Below, piece by piece: positions 48,532 to 56,050 of a stretch of DNA of 56,050 bases. The stretch is from Acidimicrobiales bacterium (lineage in GTDB: Bacteria; Actinomycetota; Acidimicrobiia; Acidimicrobiales; AC-9). The stretch is from NCBI GenBank assembly GCA_036491125.1, contig DASXCO010000070.1, positions 1 through 56,050 on the forward strand, given 5' to 3'. Every line of letters begins with the position of its first letter. Within the stretch, counting starts at the first letter, position 1. Below the pieces are notes generated by a model. The model was not told the DNA's origin. It did no database searches and saw only the letters and a program-made list of their open reading frames with translations. The position numbers and the translations under genes were made by a program.

Positions 48532-49728
48532 ATGGCCGAGAAGATCACCATGTCGAGTGACGGCGCCCTGCAGGTGCCTGACGAGCCGATCATCCCGTAC
48601 ATCCAAGGAGACGGGACCGGCATCGACATCTGGCCGGCGGCTCAGCGGGTGCTCGACGCGGCGGCAGTCAAGCACGGTCGCAAGATCGCCTGGAAGGAGG
48701 TGCTCGCCGGTCAGAAGGCCTTCGACGAGACGGGGACGTGGCTGCCCGACGAGACCGTCAGCACCTTCAACGACGACCTCATCGGCATCAAGGGGCCGCT
48801 CACCACTCCCGTCGGTGGCGGCATCCGCTCCCTGAACGTCGCCCTCCGCCAGGTCCTGGACCTGTATGTGTGCCTGCGACCGGTGCGGTGGTTCCAAGGG
48901 GTGCCCTCGCCGGTCCGCCACCCGGAGAAGGTCGACATGGTGATCTTCCGGGAGAACACCGAGGACGTCTACGCCGGACTCGAGGTCCAGGAGGGAACGC
49001 CGGAGGCGAAGAAGCTCATCACCTTCCTGCACGACGAGATGGGGTGGTCGATCCGACCCGACTCGGGCGTCGGGATCAAGCCGATCTCCGAGACGGGCTC
49101 GAAGCGCCTGATCCGCGCCGCCATCAACTACGCGGTGGATCGGGGCCGACGGTCGGTCACCCTGGTCCACAAGGGCAACATCCAGAAGTTCACCGAGGGC
49201 GCCTTCCGCAGCTGGGGCTACGACCTCGTGCGGGAGGAGTTCGCAGGGGTGGCCGTGGCCTGGGAGGACTGCGGTGGTGACCCGGGTGACCGGATCCTGG
49301 TGCAGGACACGATCGCCGACATCACCCTCCAGCAGGTGCTGACCCGCCCCGCCGAGTTCGACGTCATCGCCACGACCAACCTGAACGGCGACTACCTCTC
49401 CGACGCCCTGGCCGCCCAGGTGGGAGGCATCGGCATCGCCCCGGGTGGGAACATCAACTACGTCACCGGCCACGGCATCTTCGAGGCGACGCACGGTACC
49501 GCGCCCCGCTACGCCGGACAGGACAAGGTCAACCCCGGCTCTCTCCTGCTCTCGGGGGTGCTCATGCTCGAGCACCTCGGCTGGCAGGCGGAGGCCGACG
49601 ACATCGTCCGGGCCATGGAGGCCACCATCGCCGAGCGCATCGTGACCTACGACTTCGCCCGGCTCACCGAAGGTGCGACCGAGGTGAAGACCTCGGAGTT
49701 CGCCTCGGCCATCATCGACCGGCTCTAG
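48532..49728 (+). CDS. icd: Isocitrate dehydrogenase (NADP-type)
   Basis: This 398-residue enzyme decarboxylates isocitrate to 2-oxoglutarate. It is the E. coli-like dimeric type, with [26 protein letters not shown] (the Ser used for phosphorylation in E. coli and the isocitrate-binding Arg residues), [12 protein letters not shown] and [17 protein letters not shown]. The last motif holds the residues that favour NADP. ATG 48532 fits the promoter spacing. mdh begins 10 bp later. Confidence 0.96.
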   Translation: MAEKITMSSDGALQVPDEPIIPYIQGDGTGIDIWPAAQRVLDAAAVKHGRKIAWKEVLAGQKAFDETGTWLPDETVSTFNDDLIGIKGPLTTPVGGGIRSLNVALRQVLDLYVCLRPVRWFQGVPSPVRHPEKVDMVIFRENTEDVYAGLEVQEGTPEAKKLITFLHDEMGWSIRPDSGVGIKPISETGSKRLIRAAINYAVDRGRRSVTLVHKGNIQKFTEGAFRSWGYDLVREEFAGVAVAWEDCGGDPGDRILVQDTIADITLQQVLTRPAEFDVIATTNLNGDYLSDALAAQVGGIGIAPGGNINYVTGHGIFEATHGTAPRYAGQDKVNPGSLLLSGVLMLEHLGWQAEADDIVRAMEATIAERIVTYDFARLTEGATEVKTSEFASAIIDRL

Positions 49729-49738
49729 AGGAGGCTGC

Positions 49739-50737
49739 GTGCCCAACGCCGACGTCGCTCCCATCCAGGTCACCGTCACCGGCGCCGCCGGGCAGATCGG
49801 CTACGCCCTCCTGTTCCGGATCGCCTCGGGCCAGCTGCTCGGGCCCGACCAGCCTGTGGTGCTGCGCCTGCTGGAGATCGAGCCCGCCATGGGCGCGCTC
49901 GAGGGCGTGGCCATGGAGCTCGAGGACTGCGCCTTCCCGCTCCTGTCGGACATCGTGATCACCCCGGACCTGAAGGACGCCTTCGACGGCACGTCGTGGG
50001 CACTGCTGGTCGGGTCGGTGCCGCGCAAGGCGGGGATGGAGCGGCGCGATCTGCTGAACATCAACGGTGGCATCTTCCGCCCGCAAGGCCGGGCCGTCGC
50101 CGAGCACGCGGCGAGCGATGTGCGAGTGCTCGTCGTGGGCAACCCGTGCAACACGAACTGCCTGATCGCCCGGAGCAACGGACGCGACGTCCCCGCCGAG
50201 CGCTGGTTCGCCATGACCCGCCTCGACCAGAACCGCGCCACTGGCCTCCTCGCCAAGCGGGCCGGGGTGCCCGTCTCCGAGGTCACGAGGATCGGGGTCT
50301 GGGGGAACCACTCGACCACCCAGTATCCGGACTTCGCCAATGCCCGGATCGGGGGTCGGCCGGTGCCGGAGGTGATCACCGACCACGACTGGCTCCGTGG
50401 CGAGTTCATCACCACGGTCCAGAAGCGTGGAGCAGCCGTCATCCAGGCGCGCGGCTCTTCGTCAGCGGCCTCGGCGGCCAACGCCGTCGTCGACTCCGTG
50501 GTGAGCATCCGCAGGCCGACGGACCCGATGGACTGGGTGTCGCTGGCGGTCCCGAGCTCGGGCGAGTACGGCGTCCCCGAGGGTCTCCAGTTCGGTTACC
50601 CGGTGCGGTCGACCGGCTCCGGCTGGGAGGTCGTGGCCGGCCTCGAGCACGATGACCTGGGCCGCGACCACATCAGGGTGACGACCGAGGAGCTCCTCGA
50701 GGAGCGGGCCGAGGTGGCCGAGCTGCTCGCCCCTTAG
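49739..50737 (+). CDS. mdh: Malate dehydrogenase
   Basis: This 332-residue NAD-dependent enzyme starts with [20 protein letters not shown]. It has the substrate Arg residues in [31 protein letters not shown] (catalytic Asp) and [11 protein letters not shown] (catalytic His). This is the cytosolic-type bacterial MDH. GAGGAGG precedes GTG 49739. Its stop overlaps the stop of a leftward gene by four bases (TTAG). Confidence 0.97.
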   Translation: MPNADVAPIQVTVTGAAGQIGYALLFRIASGQLLGPDQPVVLRLLEIEPAMGALEGVAMELEDCAFPLLSDIVITPDLKDAFDGTSWALLVGSVPRKAGMERRDLLNINGGIFRPQGRAVAEHAASDVRVLVVGNPCNTNCLIARSNGRDVPAERWFAMTRLDQNRATGLLAKRAGVPVSEVTRIGVWGNHSTTQYPDFANARIGGRPVPEVITDHDWLRGEFITTVQKRGAAVIQARGSSSAASAANAVVDSVVSIRRPTDPMDWVSLAVPSSGEYGVPEGLQFGYPVRSTGSGWEVVAGLEHDDLGRDHIRVTTEELLEERAEVAELLAP

Positions 50738-50943
50738 GCGGGGGCGGTGCTGACGCCGAGCTGGCGGAGGTAGGCCAGCCGGCGGTCGATGGCCGACTGC
50801 CAGGCGGTCATGTCGGCCTCGAAGTGATCGCGGTCACCGTCTTCATAGGCGTGAGCCAACTGGTCGAAGGCGGCGTCCTCGGCGTCGAGCAGTGCCCGGT
50901 ACCGCTGCAGGACGTGGTCGTCGATCACTCCGGTCAGCGTCAC
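50734..50943 (-). CDS. Small acidic protein of unknown function (69 aa)
   Basis: This is a 69-residue, helix-rich ORF ([20 protein letters not shown], then [19 protein letters not shown]). GTG 50943 is chosen because AAGGGGG lies 5 nt upstream; the frame extends further but only as Arg/Ala-rich shadow sequence. No family is recognised. It converges with mdh, and the two stops interlock. Confidence 0.55.
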   Translation of the reverse strand: MTLTGVIDDHVLQRYRALLDAEDAAFDQLAHAYEDGDRDHFEADMTAWQSAIDRRLAYLRQLGVSTAPA

Positions 50944-51026
50944 GTGCGCCCCCTTGTCCTCCGTGGGTCGATAACCCCAAAACCTATCTCGCCAGACGTC
51001 CGCGCGCCTGCCGGCGTGCCGTCGGG

Positions 51027-51407
51027 TCAGCGGCGCCGGAGCGGGTGGTCGGCGGGCACTTCGATGATGGCGAGCCGCAGCCCGTCGGGGTCTCGCACCC
51101 ACATCTCCCGCAAGCCCCACGGCTCAGTGACCGGTGGCCGCTCCACGCTCACCCCTTTCGCCACCAGCTCGTCGTGGGAGGCGTCGACGTCGCGAACCTG
51201 CAGCCACAGGGCCAGGTTGGGCGCCGTGGGCGACTCCGCCCGCCCGGACACCTCGAGGAAACCGCCCCCGAGGAAGAAGACGACGCCTCTCTGTCCGGCC
51301 TCGCCGAACTCGCGGTAGACGGCCAGCCCCAGCGTGTCCCGATAGAAGGCCAGGGAGCGATCGAGGTCGGTCGGCCGCAGCAGGAGCCGGCTGGCAAGCA
51401 CCTCCAT
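51027..51407 (-). CDS. VOC/glyoxalase-family protein
   Basis: This 126-residue protein begins LASRLLLRPTDLDRSLAFYR and ends WGLREMWVRDPDGLRLAIIEVP, a classic single-module vicinal-oxygen-chelate protein with the second-half VRDPDG motif. It starts 5 bp after the SCP2 gene and is probably in its operon. The substrate is unknown. Confidence 0.85.
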   Translation of the reverse strand: MEVLASRLLLRPTDLDRSLAFYRDTLGLAVYREFGEAGQRGVVFFLGGGFLEVSGRAESPTAPNLALWLQVRDVDASHDELVAKGVSVERPPVTEPWGLREMWVRDPDGLRLAIIEVPADHPLRRR

Positions 51408-51412
51408 GTGCG

Positions 51413-51802
51413 TCAGTACTCGGTGCGGGCCCGCACGGCGTCGAAGCGGGCCCGGAGGGTCTCGAGCACCTCCTGGCCCTTCAGGAGCGCGCCCAGGTCG
51501 CCGCTCACCCGGACCCTGCCCGCCAGGATGGCGTCCTGGGGAGTGGTGTCGCCTCGGGCCAGCTCGGCGGCCGTCTCGTACTCCTCGGTGATGGTGGTGT
51601 CGGCGTCGTCCGCCCGGCCCGGTGTCAGCTCGACACGGCCGTCGTCCACGCGGGTCGTGTAGCACCTCTCGTCGCCGTCCGGACCGACCACGACCTGCTG
51701 AATCGTGAGATGGACCCCCGATGCGGCCAGGGAGACCTGCTCGTCGCCGGCAACGGCGCCGTTCAGCTCAGCCACCCACTCGTCGGACAGGAAGCGGGCC
51801 AT
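51413..51802 (-). CDS. SCP2 sterol-binding domain protein
   Basis: This 129-residue protein shows the SCP2 pattern: a central beta sheet (GVHLTIQQVVVGPDGDERCY) and an amphipathic tail (DTTITEEYETAAELARGDTT, then AILAGRVRVSGDLGALLKGQ). Such domains bind lipids or acyl-CoAs. The ATG at 51802 opens MARFLSDEWVAELN, a common start in actinobacterial SCP2 proteins. It is divergent from the phosphoesterase gene, with 106 bp between starts. Confidence 0.85.
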   Translation of the reverse strand: MARFLSDEWVAELNGAVAGDEQVSLAASGVHLTIQQVVVGPDGDERCYTTRVDDGRVELTPGRADDADTTITEEYETAAELARGDTTPQDAILAGRVRVSGDLGALLKGQEVLETLRARFDAVRARTEY

Positions 51803-51908
51803 CCACCCATCGTGGCCGATTGCCCACGCCCCGGGCCACCTCGTCGGCGCCCGCGAACGAGCCGATGTCAATCGTCTCTCGGGGCGACGGGTATGGGACC
51901 ATGGCCGC

Positions 51909-53348
51909 GTGGCGGGCGCTCTGGACCGGGGGATCGCCAGGCGGCGCCTCCGCCGGCGGGACAAGAGCCGCGATCTCGCCCGGCTGCCGGACACTTCCAG
52001 ACCGTTGGGCACGAACCGCCTCCCAGAGGTCGAGCACGTCGTGTTGTTGATGATGGAGAACCATTCCTTCGACAACTACTTCGGAATGCTTGGCCATGGG
52101 GAAGGACTCGAGAACGCACCAGATCCGTTGCCGGTGAACAAGAATCAGACCGGCGCAGTGATCGACCCCTATCACTTGCCGACGACCATCCAGCGCCCCG
52201 GCGTGCCGTCGCAGTCCTGGCATGCGAGTCACATCCAGTTCGAGTCCGGTCGCAACGACGGGTTCGTGCGCAGCATTGAAGAGACAGTGCCCGATGGAGA
52301 TCCACGCGCGGCCATGGGGTATTGGACCGCAGACGACCTGCCTTTCTACTCAGCTCTAGCTCACACCTTCGCCCTTTCGGATCGCTGGTTTTGCTCGCTG
52401 CCAGGCCCCACGTTTCCAAACCGCCGATTCCTCATCGCTGGCACCGCCAACGGCCTCATCGACGACGCACCTACCGGGATGATCGACTATCCGGCCACCG
52501 GCACGATTTTCGACCTGCTCGACCGACACGACATCACGTGGGCCAACTACCACCACGTCGCGGGTCGGCGGATCTTCCTCAAGCGGATTCTGGGCGCTCC
52601 CGGCCTGCGCGGGTTCCGCACGTTGAAGCTGGCGGTGGCCAACTTCTTCCCCGCTGCGCTGAAGGCCGGAAGCGGAAACATGCAGTTCACCGCCGACCTC
52701 TATCCGCTGGGGGTCTGGCGGTGCCTTCGCCACCTGCGGACGATGGATCAGTTCCTCAAGGATGCCGCCGCCGGTACCTTGCCCGCCGTCAGCATCGTCG
52801 ACCCCGATTTTCAGGCCAGCTCGGAGGAGAACCCGCAGGACATCCAGGTCGGCGAGGGATTCGCCGCCGCGGTCATCAACGCAGTCATGCGCGGCAAGGG
52901 ATGGCCAAAGACGCTGCTGATCTGGTTCTACGACGAGCATGGCGGCTACTTCGACCACGTTCCTCCTCCGGAGGCCGTCGAGCCCGACCACGTTCGCCCG
53001 AGGAGCCTGCTCACCGTGGGCCAACCGATCCGTTGGGTGCTGCAACAGCTCGGCTTCTGGAAGAAGCTGCAAGAGGCCGACTCCGGTGCGGGACGCTTCG
53101 ACCGCCTGGGCTTTCGAGTTCCCGCCGTCGTCGTGTCGCCTTACAGCAAGGCGAACTATGTCTCCAACACCTGCTACGACCACACTTCTGCGCTCAAGTT
53201 GATCGAGCGCATATGGAACCTGCCTCCGCTGACCGCCCGTGACAAGGCGGCGCTCGATCCTCTCGACGACATGGTCGACTTCACCAAGGGGACCTACTTG
53301 AATCCGCCCGTCCTACCCGAGCCAGCTGTCCCATGGCAGCAGCCCTAG
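51909..53348 (+). CDS. Phosphoesterase-family protein (phospholipase C/acid phosphatase-like)
   Basis: This 479-residue protein matches the PF04185-type phosphoesterase family. VEHVVLLMMENHSFDNYFG holds the metal-binding Glu-Asn, with LSDRWFCSLPGPTFPNRRF and WFYDEHGGYFDHVPPP near the C-terminal half. GTG 51909 is the best start after the divergent SCP2 gene. Unlike most relatives there is no visible Sec or Tat signal peptide; the first 45 residues are Arg-rich. Codon use is visibly less GC-biased than its neighbours, suggesting acquisition. Confidence 0.85.
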   Translation: MAGALDRGIARRRLRRRDKSRDLARLPDTSRPLGTNRLPEVEHVVLLMMENHSFDNYFGMLGHGEGLENAPDPLPVNKNQTGAVIDPYHLPTTIQRPGVPSQSWHASHIQFESGRNDGFVRSIEETVPDGDPRAAMGYWTADDLPFYSALAHTFALSDRWFCSLPGPTFPNRRFLIAGTANGLIDDAPTGMIDYPATGTIFDLLDRHDITWANYHHVAGRRIFLKRILGAPGLRGFRTLKLAVANFFPAALKAGSGNMQFTADLYPLGVWRCLRHLRTMDQFLKDAAAGTLPAVSIVDPDFQASSEENPQDIQVGEGFAAAVINAVMRGKGWPKTLLIWFYDEHGGYFDHVPPPEAVEPDHVRPRSLLTVGQPIRWVLQQLGFWKKLQEADSGAGRFDRLGFRVPAVVVSPYSKANYVSNTCYDHTSALKLIERIWNLPPLTARDKAALDPLDDMVDFTKGTYLNPPVLPEPAVPWQQP

Positions 53349-53375
53349 GCGACGGACCCTGATGGTGGCGCCGGC

Positions 53376-54137
53376 TTATCCCGTTGCCTTCCGACCTCGG
53401 CGGCGGATCTTGCGGCCCAGCCAGGCCACCGGGTCGTAGTAACTGTCGACGACCCGCTCCTTGAGCGGGATGATGGCGTTGTCGGTGATGTGGATGCTCT
53501 CCGGGCACACTTCGGTGCAGCACTTGGTGATGTTGCAGTAGCCGAGGCCGGCTTCGCCCCGCAACAGCGGGCGGCGATCGACGGTGTCAAGTGGGTGCAT
53601 CTCAAGCTCGGCGTAGCGGATGAACATCCGAGGACCGGCGTAGTTCTCCTTGTTGCCCTCGTGGTCCCGGATCACGTGGCACACGTCCTGGCACATGAAG
53701 CACTCGATGCACTTGTGGAACTCCTGGAGGCGGTCGACGTCCTCCTGGCTCATCCGGTAGGTGCCGTCCGGCTCGCGGGGCTTGGGTGCGAAGGCGGGGA
53801 CCCTCTTGGCCATCTCGAAGTTGAACGAGACGTCGGTCACCAGGTCGCGCACGATCGGGAACGTCCTGATCGGCGTCACCGTCACCGGCTCTCCCGGCTC
53901 GAAGATGTTCATCCTCGTCATGCACATGAGGCGCGGCTTGCCGTTGATCTCGGCGCTGCACGAGCCGCACTTGCCGGCCTTGCAGTTCCACCGAACGGCG
54001 AGATCGTTGGCCTGGCTGGCCTGGAGGCGGTGGATGACGTCGAGAACGACCTCGCCCTCCTCGGCATCGACCTGGTAGTCCTCGAGCGCGCCAGCGTCCG
54101 CGTCGCCGCGCCATACCCGCATGGTCACGTCCGCCAT
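53376..54137 (-). CDS. sdhB: Succinate dehydrogenase iron-sulfur subunit
   Basis: This 253-residue subunit carries the [2Fe-2S] motif RWNCKAGKCGSCSAEINGK and ...MCM, then CIECFMCQDVC and YCNITKCCTEVCPESI for the [4Fe-4S] and [3Fe-4S] clusters. It passes electrons from FAD to quinone. Sequence and gene order (anchor-sdhA-sdhB) resemble the mycobacterial Sdh1 type. It overlaps the sdhA stop by one base (TGATG). Confidence 0.96.
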   Translation of the reverse strand: MADVTMRVWRGDADAGALEDYQVDAEEGEVVLDVIHRLQASQANDLAVRWNCKAGKCGSCSAEINGKPRLMCMTRMNIFEPGEPVTVTPIRTFPIVRDLVTDVSFNFEMAKRVPAFAPKPREPDGTYRMSQEDVDRLQEFHKCIECFMCQDVCHVIRDHEGNKENYAGPRMFIRYAELEMHPLDTVDRRPLLRGEAGLGYCNITKCCTEVCPESIHITDNAIIPLKERVVDSYYDPVAWLGRKIRRRGRKATG

Positions 54138-55933
54138 CAGTGGGGATCCTCGAGCAGGGCCTCGAGGTCGTCGGGCATCTGCGGCAGCGGCTCGGGCTCG
54201 ATCGACAACTCGTCCTCCCGACGGCGGATGACCATGTTCACCTTCCCGAGCTCGTCGTCAGTCCGCGGGTAGTCCTCGCGGGTGTGACCACCTCGGGACT
54301 CCGTGCGTTGCAGCGCCGCCATCGTCAGGCACTCCGACAACGTCAGGAGGGGGTCGAGGTCGAGAGCGAGGTGCCAGCCCGGGTTGTACTGACGATGTCC
54401 TTCCACCTTGACCCGCTTGGCCCGCTCCTTGAGCGTGGCCAGCTCCTGCTGCGCCTCCTTGAGCTCGTCTTCGCGACGGATGATCCCCACCAGTCGCTGC
54501 ATGCAGTCCTGGAGGTCCTGCTGGATGGCGTAGGGGTTCTCACCCTCGTCCCGCCCGAAGGCGGCCAGTGCGTGGCTCGTGGCCGCGTCGACCTGGCCCG
54601 CGTCGATCTCCTCGGCGCGGGCCCGCCCGATGGCGTGCTGGGCTGCGGCGAGCCCGGCCCGCCGCCCGAACACGAGGAGGTCCGAGAGCGAGTTGCCGCC
54701 GAGGCGGTTGGCTCCGTGCATGCCCCCGGCGACCTCGCCGGCCGCGTAGAGCCCGGGCACGGTGGAGGCGGCGGTCTCGGCCTCGACGCGCACTCCGCCC
54801 ATGAAGTAGTGGCAGGTGGGGCCGATCTCCATGGGCTCGGCCGTGATGTCCACGTCGGCCAGCTCCTTGAACTGCTGGTACATCGAGGGAAGGCGCCGCT
54901 TGATGTAGTCGGCGTCCCGGCGGCTGGCGATGTCGAGGAAGACGCCGCCGTGCGGGGTCCCGCGGCCCGCCTTGACCTCGGTGTTGATGGCTCGCGCCAC
55001 CTCGTCACGGGGCAGCAGGTCGGGTGTGCGGCGGGCGTTGGTCCGGTCCGTGTACCAGCGGTCGGCCTCCTCCTCGGTATCGGCCGTCTCGGCCCGGTAC
55101 AGCTCGGGGATGTAGTCGAACATGAAGCGGCGACCCTCGCTGTTGCGAAGGGCGCCACCGTCACCCCTGACGCTCTCGGTGACGAGTAGGCCGCGCACCG
55201 AGGGCGGCCACACCATCCCGGTCGGATGGAACTGGAGGAACTCCATGTCGATCAGGTCGGCCCCAGCCCACAGGGCCAGGGCGTGGCCGTCGCCGGTGCC
55301 CTCCCAGGAGTTGGTCGTCACCTTGTAGGCCCTGCCAACGCCCCCGGTGGCGAGGATCGCCGCCTTGCACCGGAAGATGACGAAACGCCCCGACTCGCGC
55401 CAGTACCCGAGGGCGCCCGCCACGTGGCCGTCGGTGGTGAGCAGCCGCGTGATCGTGCATTCCATGAACACGTCGACGCCCCGGTGCACGGAGTGGTGCT
55501 GGAGGGTGCGGATCATCTCCAGGCCGGTGCGGTCCCCGACGTGGGCCAGGCGGGCGAAGCGGTGGCCCCCGAAGTCGCGCTGCAGGATACGTCCGTCGGG
55601 GGTGCGGTCGAACAGCGCACCCCATTCCTCCAGCTCGAGCACCCGTTCGGGAGCTTCCTGAGCGTGGAGCTGGGCCATGCGCCAGTTGTTGAGGAACTTG
55701 CCTCCGCGCATCGTGTCCCGGAAGTGGACCTTCCAGTTGTCGTCGGGATAGACGTTGCCGAGCGAGGCGGCGATGCCCCCCTCGGCCATCACGGTGTGGG
55801 CCTTCCCGAGCAGCGACTTGCACACGAGGCCGGTGCGGGCCCCTTCGGCCGACGCCGCGATCGCCGCTCGCAGGCCGGCGCCACCGGCCCCGATGACCAG
55901 CACATCGAGCTCGTGGGTCTCGTACTCGGCCAT
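54137..55933 (-). CDS. sdhA: Succinate dehydrogenase flavoprotein subunit
   Basis: This 598-residue flavoprotein oxidises succinate to fumarate. It has the FAD Rossmann motif DVLVIGAGGAGLRAAIAA, the covalent-FAD His (H46 in GKAHTVMAEGG), FLQFHPTGMVWP and MGGVRVEAETAAS, then GANRLGGNSLSDLLVFG. ATG 55933 starts MAEYETHELDVLVIG and overlaps the anchor-gene stop. The upstream in-frame extension is shadow sequence. Confidence 0.97.
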   Translation of the reverse strand: MAEYETHELDVLVIGAGGAGLRAAIAASAEGARTGLVCKSLLGKAHTVMAEGGIAASLGNVYPDDNWKVHFRDTMRGGKFLNNWRMAQLHAQEAPERVLELEEWGALFDRTPDGRILQRDFGGHRFARLAHVGDRTGLEMIRTLQHHSVHRGVDVFMECTITRLLTTDGHVAGALGYWRESGRFVIFRCKAAILATGGVGRAYKVTTNSWEGTGDGHALALWAGADLIDMEFLQFHPTGMVWPPSVRGLLVTESVRGDGGALRNSEGRRFMFDYIPELYRAETADTEEEADRWYTDRTNARRTPDLLPRDEVARAINTEVKAGRGTPHGGVFLDIASRRDADYIKRRLPSMYQQFKELADVDITAEPMEIGPTCHYFMGGVRVEAETAASTVPGLYAAGEVAGGMHGANRLGGNSLSDLLVFGRRAGLAAAQHAIGRARAEEIDAGQVDAATSHALAAFGRDEGENPYAIQQDLQDCMQRLVGIIRREDELKEAQQELATLKERAKRVKVEGHRQYNPGWHLALDLDPLLTLSECLTMAALQRTESRGGHTREDYPRTDDELGKVNMVIRRREDELSIEPEPLPQMPDDLEALLEDPH

Positions 55934-56050
55934 CAGATGAATCTCGGGTCGTGGAAGGCGCCGATGGCCACCAACCAGATGTAGAGGTCTGCGAGGGCGA
56001 TCCAGATCAGGCTGGCCCAGGCCCACACCATGTGCTTCCCGGTGAGGATG
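55933..56050 (-). CDS. Succinate dehydrogenase membrane anchor (C-terminal part)
   Basis: The frame ends LTGKHMVWAWASLIWIALAD, then LYIWLVAIGAFHDPRFI and TGA 55935-55933. One strongly hydrophobic, Trp-rich segment is visible. Position directly before sdhA and the style match the membrane-anchor subunit (SdhC/Rv0249c-like) of actinobacterial Sdh1. The N-terminal part lies beyond the window. Confidence 0.75.
   Translation of the reverse strand, partial: ILTGKHMVWAWASLIWIALADLYIWLVAIGAFHDPRFI

Overview
The window is a GC-rich (by eye about 70% G+C) bacterial chromosome segment. It is almost certainly from a deep-branching actinobacterium, and an Acidimicrobiia-like lineage is my best guess. The grounds are the gene order (rplQ-truA, rplM-rpsI-glmM-glmS-acpS-nnr, tsaE-tsaB-rimI-tsaD, groES-groEL), the guaB3 gene, frequent GTG/TTG starts, near-universal stop/start overlaps, and TANNNT boxes placed just upstream of start codons, as in actinobacterial leaderless transcripts. 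I see no rRNA, tRNA, CRISPR array, insertion sequence or integrase.

Layout. 1-4100 is an accessory stretch: the tail of an unknown gene, a leftward AraC regulator/VOC/cupin cassette, a DUF1778/GNAT toxin-antitoxin pair, a frameshifted secreted-protein remnant, and a hairpin-rich leader. 4108-20862 is the fused S10-spc-alpha ribosomal protein super-operon, from rplC to truA. It has secY, adk and map in their usual places, and infA-rpmJ-rpsM-rpsK-rpsD-rpoA-rplQ behind a leader of their own. rpsJ (S10), normally the first gene, is not in the window. 20835-22097 is a leftward ilvA inserted between truA and rplM. 22231-29253 runs rplM-rpsI-glmM and then glmS-acpS-nnr-hydrolase. 29372-33839 holds a P1 peptidase, a family 4 uracil-DNA glycosylase and the t6A tRNA-modification set tsaE-tsaB-rimI-tsaD. 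33842-35967 is a CIRCE-controlled groES-groEL operon with a strong terminator hairpin. 36016-42001 carries a small conserved-looking ORF, a CoA-type NUDIX hydrolase, guaB3-guaA and pcrA. 42053-50737 is a central-metabolism block: a stand-alone B12 domain, sucC-sucD, purN-purH-folD, metF, icd-mdh. 50734-51802 is a leftward trio (small ORF, VOC protein, SCP2 protein). 51909-53348 is a phosphoesterase of lower GC. 53376-56050 is a leftward succinate dehydrogenase operon (anchor, sdhA, sdhB), cut by the window edge.

How the genes work together. Most of the window is housekeeping: ribosome assembly and secretion, UDP-GlcNAc precursor synthesis (glmM, glmS), purine and one-carbon metabolism (purN, purH, folD, metF, guaB3, guaA) and the TCA cycle (icd, sucCD, sdh, mdh).

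The unusual parts are small-scale. They are a 23-bp tandem repeat that builds a relay of two eight-codon micro-ORFs between adk and map, a probable CTG start for infA, long low-complexity acidic tails on L4, L22 and S3, a leader with mutually exclusive hairpins in front of an S10 operon that lacks S10, and recurrent leaderless-type promoters. I found no clear wholly new multi-gene system. All similarity calls are from reading the sequence; no database search was run.
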